NCBI GenBank assembly: GCA_963920635.1
Contig: OY987301.1
Coordinates: forward strand, 13,980,501-14,044,500
From: Pseudeuparius sepicola
Lineage: Eukaryota; Arthropoda; Insecta; Coleoptera; Anthribidae
Length of the DNA: 64,000 nucleotides
Direction: 5' to 3'
In this document: positions 48,081 to 58,637 of the stretch, in pieces
Numbering within the stretch: the first letter of the stretch is position 1
How the letters are laid out: each line of letters opens with the position of its first letter
The notes under the pieces: generated by a model
Seen by the model: the letters and a program-made list of their open reading frames with translations, nothing else
Database searches by the model: none
What the model was told of the DNA's origin: nothing
Translations under genes and position numbers: made by a program

Positions 48081-49300
48081 GACGCTACGGCCATGGGTCC
48101 TTGACCTTGCCGGGACCAGCTGGAACCGAGGCCGGTTCCGGCGGATCCCCCCCAATTCCGCCGTGCAGCGTTGTCAGACGTATAGCTCTTTCACAGTATT
48201 TCAGGAATAGTCTTTCAACTAGTTTTTGAACAAATCTTTAATGGTTCTTTTAGCGAATAGCGTGCAAAAAAACTACCTTTCGGAAGCCTGGATGATTTTC
48301 CTTGCGGGTGTCGTACTCCTTTCTTATGTTATCAAAAAATCCTCTCGAAAATCACAAGAAGCACTAGGTAACTGGTTGCCAGTCGAATCGCTTTTTCCGA
48401 GGCTTTTTCGCAGTATTTGAAGAATATTGACGCAACCATGTATCATTTGGTGTATGTGGAGATTAAATAAATAAATAAATAATTTTTGGACAACTCCTTA
48501 AAGGTTCTTTTAGCGAATAGCTCGACGAATAGCATGAAAAAGCCTACCTTTGAGATGCATCGATTATTTTTACTATTTTCTTGTGTTTAGATACTATCCA
48601 AAAATCTTCATAAAATCACATAAAGCACTAAGTACCTACCTAACTAGTGCCACTGTTTTTATACGATGGTCGCGAAGGTATAACACTTCATAGTCTCTTT
48701 TTACGGAAATACGAACAAAACACTTGTTTTTTTTTCACTGCACACTTAAAGCGGCGCGATGCCAAATATTAGGGACGTCTCGGTTTCCCTCAGCTGATTT
48801 ATTCCAACGGGGACTCGACTAGGTGGATTGTACAATTAGATCCATACCGTATGCGTCTAATAAAACCCGAATTTTCGCGAACCCTTGAAGCTGCTTCTTT
48901 TATCCTCGCGCGTAATTGGGGTACCTAGTAGGAACCTATCTAGCACTGTTTTCATACGAAGGCCGCGAACGTTTAACACTGCATTTCTTAACGGAAATAT
49001 GAAAAAATCACTTGTTATTTCACTGCAAATTCGTAGCGGCAATTGCAACAGGTTTGGACATCACTGCTGGTCCAAAAAAATGGCGAACGGATCTGGAAAA
49101 ATGTACAGAAGCAGGTTCAGTTCCGACGACAGTTCGTAAAACAAAGCAAAGTAACGGAACAATATCGGTTAGCGAGACGCGACGTTTGCATACGCGTCCA
49201 CGTTTTGGAAACAGAATTGTTATACCACAGAATAGCCACACGTAAGGCATTCTGTATAATAATAAATTGCTTGTTGAAGCTGGCGCTCCCAAAAATTACA
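48080..49300. other. Low-copy block with diverged internal duplications
   Basis: TTTTTG(A/G)ACAA...GGTTCTTTTAGCGAATAGC occurs at about 48,220 and 48,485. AACTAGTGCCACTGTTTTTATACGA...GGAAATACGAA...CACTTGTT occurs at about 48,648 and, diverged, at 48,940. Frames of 60-96 codons lie on both strands but show no recognisable domain, so no gene is called. Confidence 0.4.
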
Positions 49301-50130
49301 GGCGGACGCGGATCGATATCAATCAGCTGTTAAATCCCAAAATCGGACGGACGATCTTCGACTAGCGCGTCGGCTACGGCGCGGCGGTACGGTGACGGAG
49401 ACGGCGTACGTGCGCACAAGCTTTCCCCCATACCATTCAATACCACTATTCGGTGTTGCCGTTTATGCCGACATGTCCCCAAACTGACTTAAAGTCCCTT
49501 AAATCCGATTTTTGATTTTCGCGGATTTATACGGGGTTTCATTCGTTATAAGTTAATCTAGTATCTCGTATAATTATTACGCACAAAAACGGGTAAATCC
49601 ATGTAAAAATCCACTACACAATTAAATTTATACGGAATTAAATTACTAAATCAGGTAAATTTTCAGCACACTTGGCAACATAGTAGCGCCGCCCCGAGAG
49701 AAGTAGGGGCCGCGAGCCGCGATTGGCTAATATCGCGCACTAGTTATGAGTAGTGGGGATCACCTGTAGTGTCGATGTCAAGTGGCGCCCCGCGCTTGCG
49801 CTCCTCGCCCAGCTGTAATTTAGTAGGTCGGCCGGGCCGGGCGGCGTGGAAATGGAGCAAAATCGAGTGAATCAGTGCCAGTGAATTCATTCGTAATTGT
49901 AATTATTGCGCGATTCGGCGCGGCGTCGTTTTTGTGTGAAGTTGGCGTCGGACGCCAGCGCCCGACGCCAACGTCATATGCCCGCGCCTGGCGAATCTCG
50001 GCGAAGGAATGTCGGGCAGTAGTCAAGGGCACGCAGAAGCTTAAATTCACCAGGAGGAGTCGCTGTTTTTCGGTTTTTGGGGACATTACGCGACATTTCG
50101 CCACCAAGTTTTTACGAAAAGTAAGAGGAA
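49300..50130 (+). promoter_or_regulatory. GC- and CpG-rich island, possible promoter or 5' exon
   Basis: This is the most CpG-dense stretch of the left 55 kb, for example 49,370-49,420, 49,680-49,720 and 49,790-49,990. A stretch without TATA ends in ACGAAAAGTAAGAGG (about 50,115), which resembles a splice donor. The layout fits a promoter with a non-coding first exon on the plus strand. No initiation motif or coding exon confirms it, so the call is tentative. Confidence 0.3.
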
Positions 50131-50204
50131 TGGTAAGGAATTAACTTGAGAGAGTTCCGAAACGGCAAAGGGTTAAAAAATGCGGAAATGATAAGCACGC
50201 CAAT

Positions 50205-50710
50205 TTGACAGTCTTCCCCAACTATTTTCGGAACCGAATAATTTTTTATTTACAACCATGTATGTAATATCGACATTTCTGACTTTTTAGAAGTTTGAAA
50301 GTGTCAATTTTTTTACTTTTACTTCCCGCCCTCCCGCCCGAGTGGAAAGTTTACTTTATCTCGAGACACCTCGGTGTGTAATATACTATTAAAAGTAGAC
50401 AATAGACAGGACAACAACCCTGAGGGGGTTTAAAAGTGGCGCACCATCAGGCAAGGGTAGAAAAATATTAAAAACGATGAACAAATCGGGGCCGCGCGTT
50501 AAATTCACATCAAATGACAGTCTTCCCCCACTTTTTTCGGAAACGAATAATTTTTTAAAAGTAGATAATACATAGGACCACAACCCTGAGGGGGTTTAAA
50601 GGTGGCGCACTATCGGGCAAGGGTTGAAAAATATTAAAAACTATGAACAAATCGAAGCCGCGCGTTAAATTCACGTCAAATTACAGTCTTCCCCCACTTT
50701 TTTCGAGATG
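50205..50710. repeat. Tandem repeat, 166-bp period, about two copies
   Basis: ACAACCCTGAGGGGGTTTAA begins at 50,414 and 50,580. ACAGTCTTCCCCCACTTTTT recurs with the same 166-bp step near 50,517 and 50,683. A diverged partial unit (GACAGTCTTCCCCAACTATT) lies at 50,207. Confidence 0.75.
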
Positions 50711-51636
50711 ATAGGGCTACAGGCGAACACTCGCTAAAAAAAAGTAACGCGCCGCTGCTCTACGCTCTACCCTATGGGTGGTTGTGGAAATTTGCAATTT
50801 TTACAGATAATTTGTATTTTAAAACAAATACTTTATTCAGTTGATTGCCGATCAGAAATTTATTATCCCAAGGTGTCCCAAGAGATGGCTAATTATTACT
50901 ATAAAAAAATTGCGGCCTGAAAATCAGTTGTAAAATAGGTAGGTAGGTAGATACCTACTCCACAAAAGACTTGTCAAAAAATTATGAGTGTGAAATCAGC
51001 AATGAGTTTTCTAGCAATGACTTCTCCGAGCGGCGCTCGGATACATTTCTGCTGCCTAGGGACTTAAAATAACAGTAAAGTGATAAAAACTGACGTGTTT
51101 GTTAAATTATTGTGTGCGCCTGTGAAGAAAGCAATAAACAGTTCGTCACAGCAACCGACATCATAAAAAAACGTGGATACCTACCAGCAGTAATTTTCAA
51201 AGGTACCTGGTACCTAATTCTGCAAGCAGATTTATTCCACTCTGACATGCGGCAACGTCGCGGTATTCCCCTTCCTAATCTAACGTTATTCCCCTCCATC
51301 TCCTATGGAGAGGTTAGACCTCCCCTCTAAGCGCTTCTAGTGACGATCCAGCGGCGTGCATTGAGCACGGATAAAGATTGATTTGCCCCATTTTCTAAAC
51401 ATCGATTAAAAAAATTTTTTTTTCATTTTTCGGTTTTATGAGCGTCCCCGATTACGTGGTTACAATTTCTGTACCTATCAAAGATACACCCTATAACATT
51501 ATTTAAAAATTAGTGTCATTTTATCACCTTTACAACTGAACTCCCAGGCTACTTGATATTTCGAAGTATTTGAAAAAAGCAAGAAATGACTCAAATATAG
51601 CAATATTTCAATGTTAGTAGTAAAAAAAATTCTATA
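50711..51636. other. About 0.9 kb with no recognised feature
   Basis: Mixed-composition DNA with a short (AGGT)n run at 50,937. The frame at 51,112-51,330 shows no known motif. No transposon ends were recognised. Confidence 0.3.
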
Positions 51637-51751
51637 TACACTTCGGCTGAGAAGGCCATTATTTACCTGGCATAATATATCCTTCGGCGCTACGTGCCTC
51701 AGGATATAAAAATGCTCGGTAGATAATGGCTCACTTCTCAACCTAAGTGTA
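51637..51751. mobile_element. 115-bp hairpin MITE
   Basis: The whole element folds back: TACACTTCGGCTGAGAAG at the left faces CTTCTCAACCTAAGTGTA at the right, with ATTATTTACC facing GGTAGATAAT. It is flanked by TA-rich sequence. A small-RNA precursor would look similar, but the MITE explanation is simpler. Confidence 0.6.
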
Positions 51752-52176
51752 TAATATACTATTTTCTTTTCAGCAACTGCCAGTCTTATCGTCAAAGATA
51801 AAGAAACATCACATGGGCCATTATTTTTGAAAAAATTGAAAGTGACTTTCACCACACTTGACACTTCATTTTGATTAGATTCATTTTTCCTCTTTCTCCC
51901 TTTATCATCACCTTCTTATGCAATTGTATGATGTATGTACCTACTGCCTAGAGTGTATAACTATCTGGTTGCCTAGCCAAGAAATTAAAAACAGTATATA
52001 GTCTAGATTTTTTCTTGTTAAAAACATGTTCCTAGCTAAAAAACATGTTTAAAACTGTTTAAAAGTAGGATAAAGGTAGGTTTTTAACTATTTTAAACTT
52101 GTTTTTAGCTAGAAAAAAAAAACAAGTTTTAAACAAAAAAACAGTTTTAAACAAAAAAACAAATTGTTTGTTTTAA

Positions 52177-52235
52177 ATTAGGAAAATTAGGAAAATTAGG
52201 AAAATTATGAAAATTATGAAAATTAGGAAAACTAA
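52177..52235. repeat. Nine-base tandem repeat (GAAAATTAG)n
   Basis: About six units of GGAAAATTA with small changes, next to a TTTTAAACAAAAAAACAG-rich stretch. Confidence 0.75.
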
Positions 52236-52433
52236 AAAAACACCAACCCTTCACCACTGCGTGACGTAGAAGCAGTGGAATATTCGTTAAAGACGTTCCA
52301 GCAAAAATATATTGTGTTTTTTCTTTACTCCCCCCAGAAAAAAAACATATCTACGCCGCTGAGCCTTCCTCCAGATTTCCTAGACCGTTTTCAATGTTCT
52401 TTCTTCCTCTTCTGGAACCAGAAAATGCTGCTT

Positions 52434-52660
52434 TGCACATACGTGGTTTTACTCCAAACTTCTAAATTCCGATTAGGAGCACATAAACTCCTATAGAAGA
52501 TACCCGACTATCTTCCATTTCCGTCTCTCTCATTCCTGGCAATATTTTGTATTTTGCTTGCTCTCGCCCGTCGTGCACACACTTTTCTTGCGCTGCTTCT
52601 TCTTTCCTTGCACCGATTTTGCCGAACAACAGCGAAGTTTGGAATAGGATAGTAGAACGG
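52434..52660 (-). repeat. M1/M2 repeat, full copy, minus strand
   Basis: Close to the copies in the 2.3-kb array: GCACATACGTGGTTTTACTC ... TTTGCCGAACAACAGCGAAG, ending AGGATAGTAGAACGG. A plus-strand M2 follows at 52,690-52,760 and ends GGCGTAAGTGCC. Confidence 0.6.
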
Positions 52661-53041
52661 CAAATAAGGGATAACGGCCCCGGCGCTCAACATCTCCTAT
52701 AGAAGTTCATCTGTTCCTGATCAAAAATCAGAAGTTTGAAGCAAGAAGGGCGTAAGTGCCAGTCGAGGAAATAAATAAATAGTTGAACCACAGAATTAAT
52801 TCTAAAAAATTCCAAGTGGAAATCCCCTGCTAGAATAAAGATAGAAGTTAAAAATATAATACATAATAATAATTCTCTCATAAATACTCCAAACTAGGAG
52901 TGCCCCAGAAGCAACCCAATGCTTGTGCGGGGGAGAGGGGCAATTACTATTATTTTGTTTTTGTTGCCAATAATAACTATGCATTTTCGCATTTCTTTTA
53001 TGAGAACTATACACACATACATTTATATAAATAAGATTTAT

Positions 53042-53070
53042 CACAGAAAATATACGCTATATTTTCTGTG
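53042..53070. repeat. 29-bp perfect hairpin, TSD unclear
   Basis: Perfect 13-nt arms (CACAGAAAATATA and complement) flank CGC. The ends are CANNG-type, like the mini-hairpin insertions. The flanks AGATTTAT and AGATAATA are only partly alike, so membership is doubtful. Confidence 0.55.
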
Positions 53071-53284
53071 AGATAATATATTCATCCAGCTGTTGATGGT
53101 TATTGAAGTATCTTTTAGATTACGTTAAGATTATCTCTTTTTTGTATAAAGTTTTATGTTGGCGGTTGTCGGGCTGATAAAAAATACCTAAATTCATCAC
53201 CCTGGATCCTGTATTTTTTCAGTTATTGTGCTGGCTCACTACTAAAGAATGAAATATAAACAAGAATAACAATGTTTGTATCTC

Positions 53285-53955
53285 ATTTTGCACTTTGTCG
53301 TTTTTGCTCCAAACTAGTCCAGTACAAACTTCTGCTTTTTTGTTTAGGAATACGGAATACATACTACATTATACGATCATAATATTATGTCAAAGAAAAA
53401 GTATTGGGCAGTTTTTCGAACGAACTTCGTACTCCTAATAAGGGTGAGAAAGCTGGTATTTTTTAAGCCCCAATCGATTTTCTCCCCACTTGTGACAGTT
53501 GGAACCGCAAACTGAAATCATTTTTTGCTCTTTGCAACTATAAAGGTTTATTAAATAGAGATAAACGACCATATAAATAAAAACCATATAATATCATAAT
53601 ATACATATAATACATGTATAATATATAATATAATATATAACCATATAATATCATAATGAGCCATTTGGTAATACCGTTATCTGTGTAATACAGACCTAAA
53701 CGTTTTGTTTTTTGTACCTTGTTTCTACTTACCTTTCAAGTATTTCCATAATCTACTTTTCATACTTCTACTTTTTTGAATCTGTACATGATTCTGATAG
53801 TTTTTTCTAAGTAATAAAGCCCAACAAAGGCAACAAAGAAAAATAAATAAAGCTTTATGGCAACGCCGCGCCTCCGGCCAAGATTTTTACCGCTCGCTGT
53901 TGCGGACTTAGCCGCTTTTGCCCCAACAATAGCGAAAGTTGGATTAGGATAGCAG
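53285..53955 (-). repeat. Decayed M2 and M1 modules
   Basis: An inverted M2 (TTTGTCGTTTTTGCTCC, CTTCTGCTTTTTTGTTTAGG) lies at 53,285-53,360. An inverted M1 (GCTTTTGCCCCAACAATAGCG ... TTAGGATAGCAGAAAG) lies at 53,905-53,955. AT-rich DNA with a duplicated ACCATATAATATCATAAT lies between. Confidence 0.45.
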
Positions 53956-54328
53956 AAAGTGACGAAGAAACTGGTACAATAGTATCACAAGGTGCTTTAG
54001 GGAAGCTATATAGGTCTGTGATAGTATGAAAATCTCTGAGGAAAATTTCTTTCTTGTTTCTTGATAGTTGTATTGTGTTTTCCTGGTAAGTGGTAGGTTT
54101 ATATTATAGGTACTCGTTTACTTTACTAACTTACCTATTTTAACATTAAATGTTTATGTTCGAATATCGTATATGGGAGGTCGGACAATATACGTTTAAG
54201 TCGGTTTAATTAAAAAATTATAATTTTCAATGTCTCCGATTTCCGATGCTTGCAAGGATTGCGAAATCTGTGTATTTTTTTTATTGTGATATACCTACCT
54301 ACAGGATAAGGATACAGGATTCAGTAGG

Positions 54329-54640
54329 GACACAAAACCTTTGTTTTTGTAATTATAAAAAATCCACTTCACTTGGTTAAAAATTAATAATAAAAATGTA
54401 GTATAAAACAAATCCTAGATATTTTCTAGAAATATTTAGGATTCTGGTGCTAATAAATAAAAGGTAAAATACCTACCTATTCATTCCTTTACTAGGACAC
54501 AAAACCTTTGTTTTTGTAATTGTTAAAAATCTACTTGGTTAAAAATTAATAATAAAAAATGTAGTAGGTGAATCCTAGTATATTTTCTAGAAATATTTAG
54601 GATTCTGGTCCCAATAATTAAAAGATAAATAAAATACGCT
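54329..54640. repeat. Tandem duplication, about 167-bp period
   Basis: GACACAAAACCTTTGTTTTT starts at 54,329 and 54,496. Both copies continue through TTGGTTAAAAATTAATAATA and TTTCTAGAAATATTTAGG. Confidence 0.75.
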
Positions 54641-54659
54641 TTGTTCCTTGCCTTGCAAA

Positions 54660-55060
54660 CAAACTTCTAGGCCCGGTCGGTCGTCCGGCAAGTGGACGGG
54701 ATAGGTACGGCGTTTTGTCGGAACATGAGTGACTTTCACAGCAGAGTATCAGAAGTCGGAGGAGGTAAAAGTTTACCTCGATTATTTCCCTCGTTCGCCT
54801 CGTTCTGCTTGCGAAAACAACCAAATCATATCATACATTATGCCTTTGTTAGGGATAAATTCCCCTGGGATGGGGCATACGGTAAAATCACAAGGGAGTT
54901 TATCACTTCGTTGCTTTGCAGCTTGCCAAAATTTGTATGTTCTAAAAAGTTCTAAATTATGCAGCTGAAAATTATAATGCGGTATTACTAGACATCATAC
55001 CAATACTAATAAATGAATTTATATAATTTTGTATGTACGAGTATGTACACATTCAGAAAA
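54660..55060. repeat. Mixed block with X-box family fragment
   Basis: From about 54,940 the sequence (TTCTAAATTATGCAGCT, AATGAATTTATATAA, CACATTCAGAAAATAAACCA) matches the repeat at 10,310-10,455. The preceding 280 bp has small open frames but nothing recognisable. Confidence 0.5.
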
Positions 55061-55642
55061 TAAACCAGTAAGCCAGTAAGTTGTAAGTACCTAGGTCTTC
55101 CAAACGTCATGAATGTTTGTTTAGATCTACTCCATCCAATGAATAAAGAACCCCAGGAAGGAGTCAAGGCTCTATCGATATTATAAAATAGGTATGTGCG
55201 GCGAAAATCGCCTTAACTGTGTAGAACACAATATAATATATAGGACATAATAGATAGGTGCCAGTAGGTATGTGGTATTTCGATACTTTTAGCTTAGCTG
55301 TGCGGCTTGTGGCTCTTTCCCGGCCTGCAAAACTGAATGTAAAATTAACGAAAGGTATTATCGATAACAGGCACACCCACGGGCGTAGCCAAGGGGAGGG
55401 TTTCGGGGGTTCAAACCCCCCCCCCCCCCGAAATAAGCAAAATATTACCTAATATTATACCGAAAAAATACGAGGAGTGAAGAGTTAAATTATTATTACG
55501 TTTGAATATATTATGTAGTAATAGTAGCGGCTAGCGCCATCTTTTGACGAGAGGCAGACGCAGTTGCAGCCGAACTATTTTGTATTGTAGGGACACTGCG
55601 TTGTTTCTCGATTATTCGCCACGCCCCTCGGTCCAAATGAGC

Positions 55643-55698
55643 GGAACTTTGTGGAAGTTCGTGGAAGTTTCTGGACGGCTACTGGGCTACTATATAAG
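55643..55698 (+). promoter_or_regulatory. Heat-shock-type promoter in hAT copy 1
   Basis: GGAACTTTGTGGAAGTTCG and TGGAAGTTTCTGG contain GAA/TTC repeats in alternating order, including one perfect nGAAnnTTCn unit (GGAAGTTTCT). Some 15 bp further lies TATATAAG (55,691-55,698). The leader after it is A-rich and purine-rich (GAAGCGAATAAAAGTGAAAA), in the style of insect heat-shock leaders. Binding by HSF is inferred from the motif only. Confidence 0.6.
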
Positions 55699-55886
55699 CG
55701 GCGTCGCGGCGCGTGACCGCGCTTACGGCAGTATTGTTCCATGCGAACTCGAAGCGAATAAAAGTGAAAAGTGGTGAACGAATAGTGAAGAGAATTAAGT
55801 GTACCGTGTAAGTGAGTAATTTTAGTGCACTGTTATTCGATGACCTTGTTAAGGATAGATACGTGAATCATTATTACTGTCGAAAA

Positions 55887-56054
55887 ATGGAGGGGAAAAA
55901 AAGGAAGGGTGATAAACTTAAAGGTATGGACTACTGGAAAAAGTGGTGTAGTCAAGGTCAAGGGGTTTCTAATAAAGAAACAAATTTGGATTTAGCTATC
56001 AAAGCTTCAGCTACCTTGCATGCTGATAAGAAGACTGCCTACCCCGAAATCTAG
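55887..56054 (+). pseudogene. hAT transposase N-terminal remnant, copy 1
   Basis: From an ATG the frame gives a 55-residue lysine-rich peptide (starts MEGKKRKGDKLKG, contains YWKKWC) that ends at a stop. It then continues out of frame into the C-terminal region at 56,023. No zinc finger or DDE residues remain. It is shared without visible change with copy 2, so the internal deletion predates their separation. Confidence 0.6.
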
Positions 56055-56229
56055 TTTGGAATGCCTAGATATGTGCGATAAAAACCTTTATCCTAATATT
56101 TACACATTACTACAAATCTTGGCTACCATTCCTGTATCCACTGCTACCCCAGAAAGGTCTTTGTCGAGCCTAAGGAGACTGAAAAACTATTTACGAAACA
56201 CTACAAGTGAAAACAGACTTAATGGTTAA
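56023..56229 (+). pseudogene. hAT transposase C-terminal dimerisation remnant, copy 1
   Basis: The frame carries the hAT C-terminal signature: ATIPVSTATPERSLSSLRR, then LRNTTSENRLNG. The motif TxxxERxFSxL with LR...L is what the family uses for dimerisation. It meets a stop after NG, where a few bases are lost compared with copy 2 (which continues LALINIHYG). Broken and non-functional. Confidence 0.8.
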
Positions 56230-56513
56230 TGAACATTCACTATGGAACAGAAAGTCATGCAGATGAAGTAGTGGATATATTTAAAAGAAAAAGCCGAAGA
56301 TTTCTTCTTTAATGGTGTTAGATTTAGCGCAGAGGAACGAAATTAATTTATCCATTTCATTTAAAGTTAAGAACTTTATAAATATGTCGTAGTTTTTCGG
56401 ATGAATATATAGATATTAAATTTCATGTAAGTATATTTTTGTTGTTTTATTTACTTCTCAAACTAAACCCCCCCCCCCCCCCCCAAAACTAAATCCTGGC
56501 TACGCCCGTGGCC

Positions 56514-56625
56514 CTATCGATATTATAAAATAGGTATGTGCGGCGAAAATCGCCCTTTCCCGGCCTGCAAAACTGAATGTAAAATTAACGAAAGGTATTA
56601 TCGATAACAGGCACACCACTTTGTT
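56514..56625 (+). repeat. Second copy of the DNA flanking hAT copy 1
   Basis: CTATCGATATTATAAAATAG ... GGCGAAAATCGCC, then CTTTCCCGGCCTGCAAAACT ... GATAACAGGCACACC repeats 55,171-55,377. About 100 bp from the middle of the left copy is missing here. Confidence 0.8.
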
Positions 56626-56948
56626 ATATTACCCCACCCCTGATAATATAACTTGCAGCGGGATTCGAGATGTAGGCAAATTGTTATACATCCTGTAATT
56701 CGTTGTAAGTGGTGCGGCAACCAGCCATACGCATTTCCATTGAAAATACAACAAATTTCAGAATAATTAGAATTGCTAGCTACTCTTACTCTAGCCACTA
56801 AATGTTTTCATTTTATTAAAAACACAAAACTTCATCAATTGTAAGCACCAGCCCAGCACATTCGGCTACTCCAATGCCGTATCGAACGGCAATAATGAAT
56901 TAATTCCATATTATCTGTGTAGAGTTGACGACAACAACAGTATAGAGT

Positions 56949-57022
56949 TGGAGTTACGATGTTTTCGCACCAAAACATCGATGTTCTTACCAGGAGAGCA
57001 TGCGGCTTTATAGGAGACTTCT
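56949..57022 (-). repeat. Decayed M2 module, minus strand
   Basis: GAGTTACGATGTTTTCGCAC, TTCTTACCAGGAGAGCATG and TTTATAGGAGAC match inverted M2. It is the last clear copy before the F-box gene. Confidence 0.45.
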
Positions 57023-57439
57023 CTGCTGTATCCAGTTCAATTTTTTTGCTTTGTTCGATCCAGCAATTTTTAATAACTTGGATCTGGACCCTGGACCAAA
57101 ATTGCCCACAGAGCACACCAGAGATGTGATAATACAAAAAAATAGAACATATTATGTACGTATATACCATAGAAGCCTTTAGACAAGGATAGAATAATAT
57201 AATAATATGACAAATTTATTACGTTTTTTAAAAAGAAAAAAGTACATCGTATTGCGGCAGTGGTAGTGGTGCGCTTGAGTGTTTTTTTTTGGTGGGGTGG
57301 CGAGCGCGGGAAAACCAGTAAGTACCCAAGTCACAGATTAACTACTTTATCTAGCTAGTGAAAATATTTTACTTAAAAGACAGATTATACTTCCTAAACG
57401 GCACTGTGACTCTACAACCTACCACATCAGTCAGAAAGG

Positions 57440-57795
57440 TTGATGGTTTTTAAAGTAGTGGTGAAAACGAAAATTTCCGTTGTGCGTTAACAGCTATTTT
57501 GGCGGCGTCCGGCATTCCTATAGTCATCTATTGCGAATCGTCTAGTGAAAAGTGTCGACGACGCTGACGACGCGTCCCTGGGACGTCGCCGTCGCCGTCG
57601 CGGCGCAAATTAGTTCCGCAAAACACCACTACGGCTAATTGCAGACGCGGACAAGCCGTGCCAGCCCGGCATTCCGTGTCCCGTACTATTTTCGGTGATC
57701 ATTTTATTATAACGGTAATTAGTGCTGATGCCGGCGGTGTGCTATGTGGCTGCCGGGTGGTTTGCAGACAAGGAGGAGTCTTTTCGTAATAAGAA
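57440..57795 (+). promoter_or_regulatory. GC-rich promoter and leader of the F-box gene (exon A)
   Basis: A CpG-dense stretch (GACGACGCTGACGACG, GTCGCCGTCGCCGTCGCGG) lies directly upstream of the ATG at 57,796. No TATA box is obvious. An in-frame TAA at 57,790 just before the ATG supports that start. The transcription start cannot be read from sequence. Confidence 0.45.
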
Positions 57796-57888
57796 ATGGA
57801 CTCGTGGGGGCAGCTGGATATAGGGGCTGCCGCTATAGTGAGAGACGACGGGCTGCACAGTAGCTTCAGGAGATCCAAGAAAACGACG
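57796..57888 (+). CDS. Alternative first coding exon A of the F-box/LRR gene
   Basis: The exon gives 31 codons, starting MDSWGQLDIG and ending RRSKKTT. It is followed by a perfect donor, GTAAGT, at 57,889. An in-frame stop lies two codons before the ATG. It ends in phase 0, which fits exon 2 at 62,411 (TIEKLPDK). The first intron would be 4,522 bp and would contain hAT copy 2. The WGQL motif is shared with exon B at 62,096, which supports both being true starts of one gene. Use of this exon is inferred, not shown. Confidence 0.7.
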
Positions 57889-58304
57889 GTAAGTGCGGCA
57901 GGCACTGCGTCTTTTATTATTTGCGCTTTTCCTTATGGAGGCCACAAATACCTTCAACATTAGAATACTCGGCAATAATTTAATACAGACAATACAGTCA
58001 ATAATCGTATGTAATATCACAAGTGCCGGAAATTGTATCGATAATTTTTTCGAAAGCGTTATTTTGCCTAGAAAGATCACGAGTATAAATTGGTCTTTTA
58101 TTTTCTGATATCTTTGAATCTTTGAAAATAAAAGTCCAATTTGCACGGGCGTAGCCAGGATTTAGTTTTGGGGGGGGGGGGGGTTTAGTTTGAGAAGTAA
58201 ATAAAACAACAAAAATATACTTACATGAAATTTAATATCTATATATTCATCCGAAAAACTACGACATATTTATAAAGTTCTTAACTTTAAATGAAATGAA
58301 TAAA

Positions 58305-58637
58305 TTAATTTCGTTCCTCTGCGCTAAATCTAAAACCATTAAAGAAGAAATCTTCGGCTTTTCTTTTAAATATATCCACTACTTCATCTGCATGAATTTC
58401 TGTTCCATAGTGAATGTTTATTAGAGCCAAACCATTAAGTCTGTTTTCACTTGTAGTGTTTCGTAAATAGTTTTTCAGTCTCCTTAGGCTCGAGAAAGAC
58501 CTTTCTGGGGTAGCAGTGGATACAGGAATGGTAGCCAAGATTTGTAGTAATGTGTAAATGTTAGGATAAAGGTTTTTATCGCACATATCTAGGCATTCCA
58601 AACTAGATTTCGGGGTAGGCAGTCTTCTTATCAGCAT
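58305..58637 (-). pseudogene. hAT transposase C-terminal dimerisation remnant, copy 2
   Basis: An open frame of 110 residues carries ATIPVSTATPERSFSSLRR, NTTSENRLNGLALINIHYG and a tail FKRKAEDFFFNGF. This is the intact-looking hAT dimerisation region, without any catalytic domain. It probably began as part of a frame of 600 or more codons. Lacking its catalytic part, it could at most make a dimerisation-only fragment; no evidence says it is expressed. Confidence 0.82.

Larger units (their letters stand above)
55378..56510 (+). mobile_element. Internally deleted hAT element, copy 1
   Basis: Terminal inverted repeats CACGGGCGTAGCCA lie at both ends, each leading into a G- or C-run. In order it holds a heat-shock-type promoter (55,643-55,698), a short N-terminal frame, and a frame with the hAT C-terminal dimerisation motif. 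The catalytic middle is absent, so it cannot mobilise itself. It lacks an 8-bp duplication: the left flank ends GGCACACC while the right flank restarts at CCTATCGATATTAT, a second copy of DNA lying left of the element. A sister copy lies inverted at 58,144. Confidence 0.88.

Noticed and set aside
49012..49333. Overlapping frames of 77-96 codons on both strands, one with a charged stretch reminiscent of a Myb-like transposon protein
   Set aside because: All three frames and the opposite strand are open together in GC-rich DNA. The resemblance was too weak to call a domain.
51637..51751. microRNA precursor
   Set aside because: The hairpin has near-full-length pairing to TA-like ends, as expected of a small MITE. 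No conserved mature arm could be recognised.
57742..58146. A 134-codon minus-strand frame opposite exon A
   Set aside because: It overlaps the antisense of exon A and the intron start. Exon A has the better case: a start context with an upstream stop, a perfect donor and a phase match.
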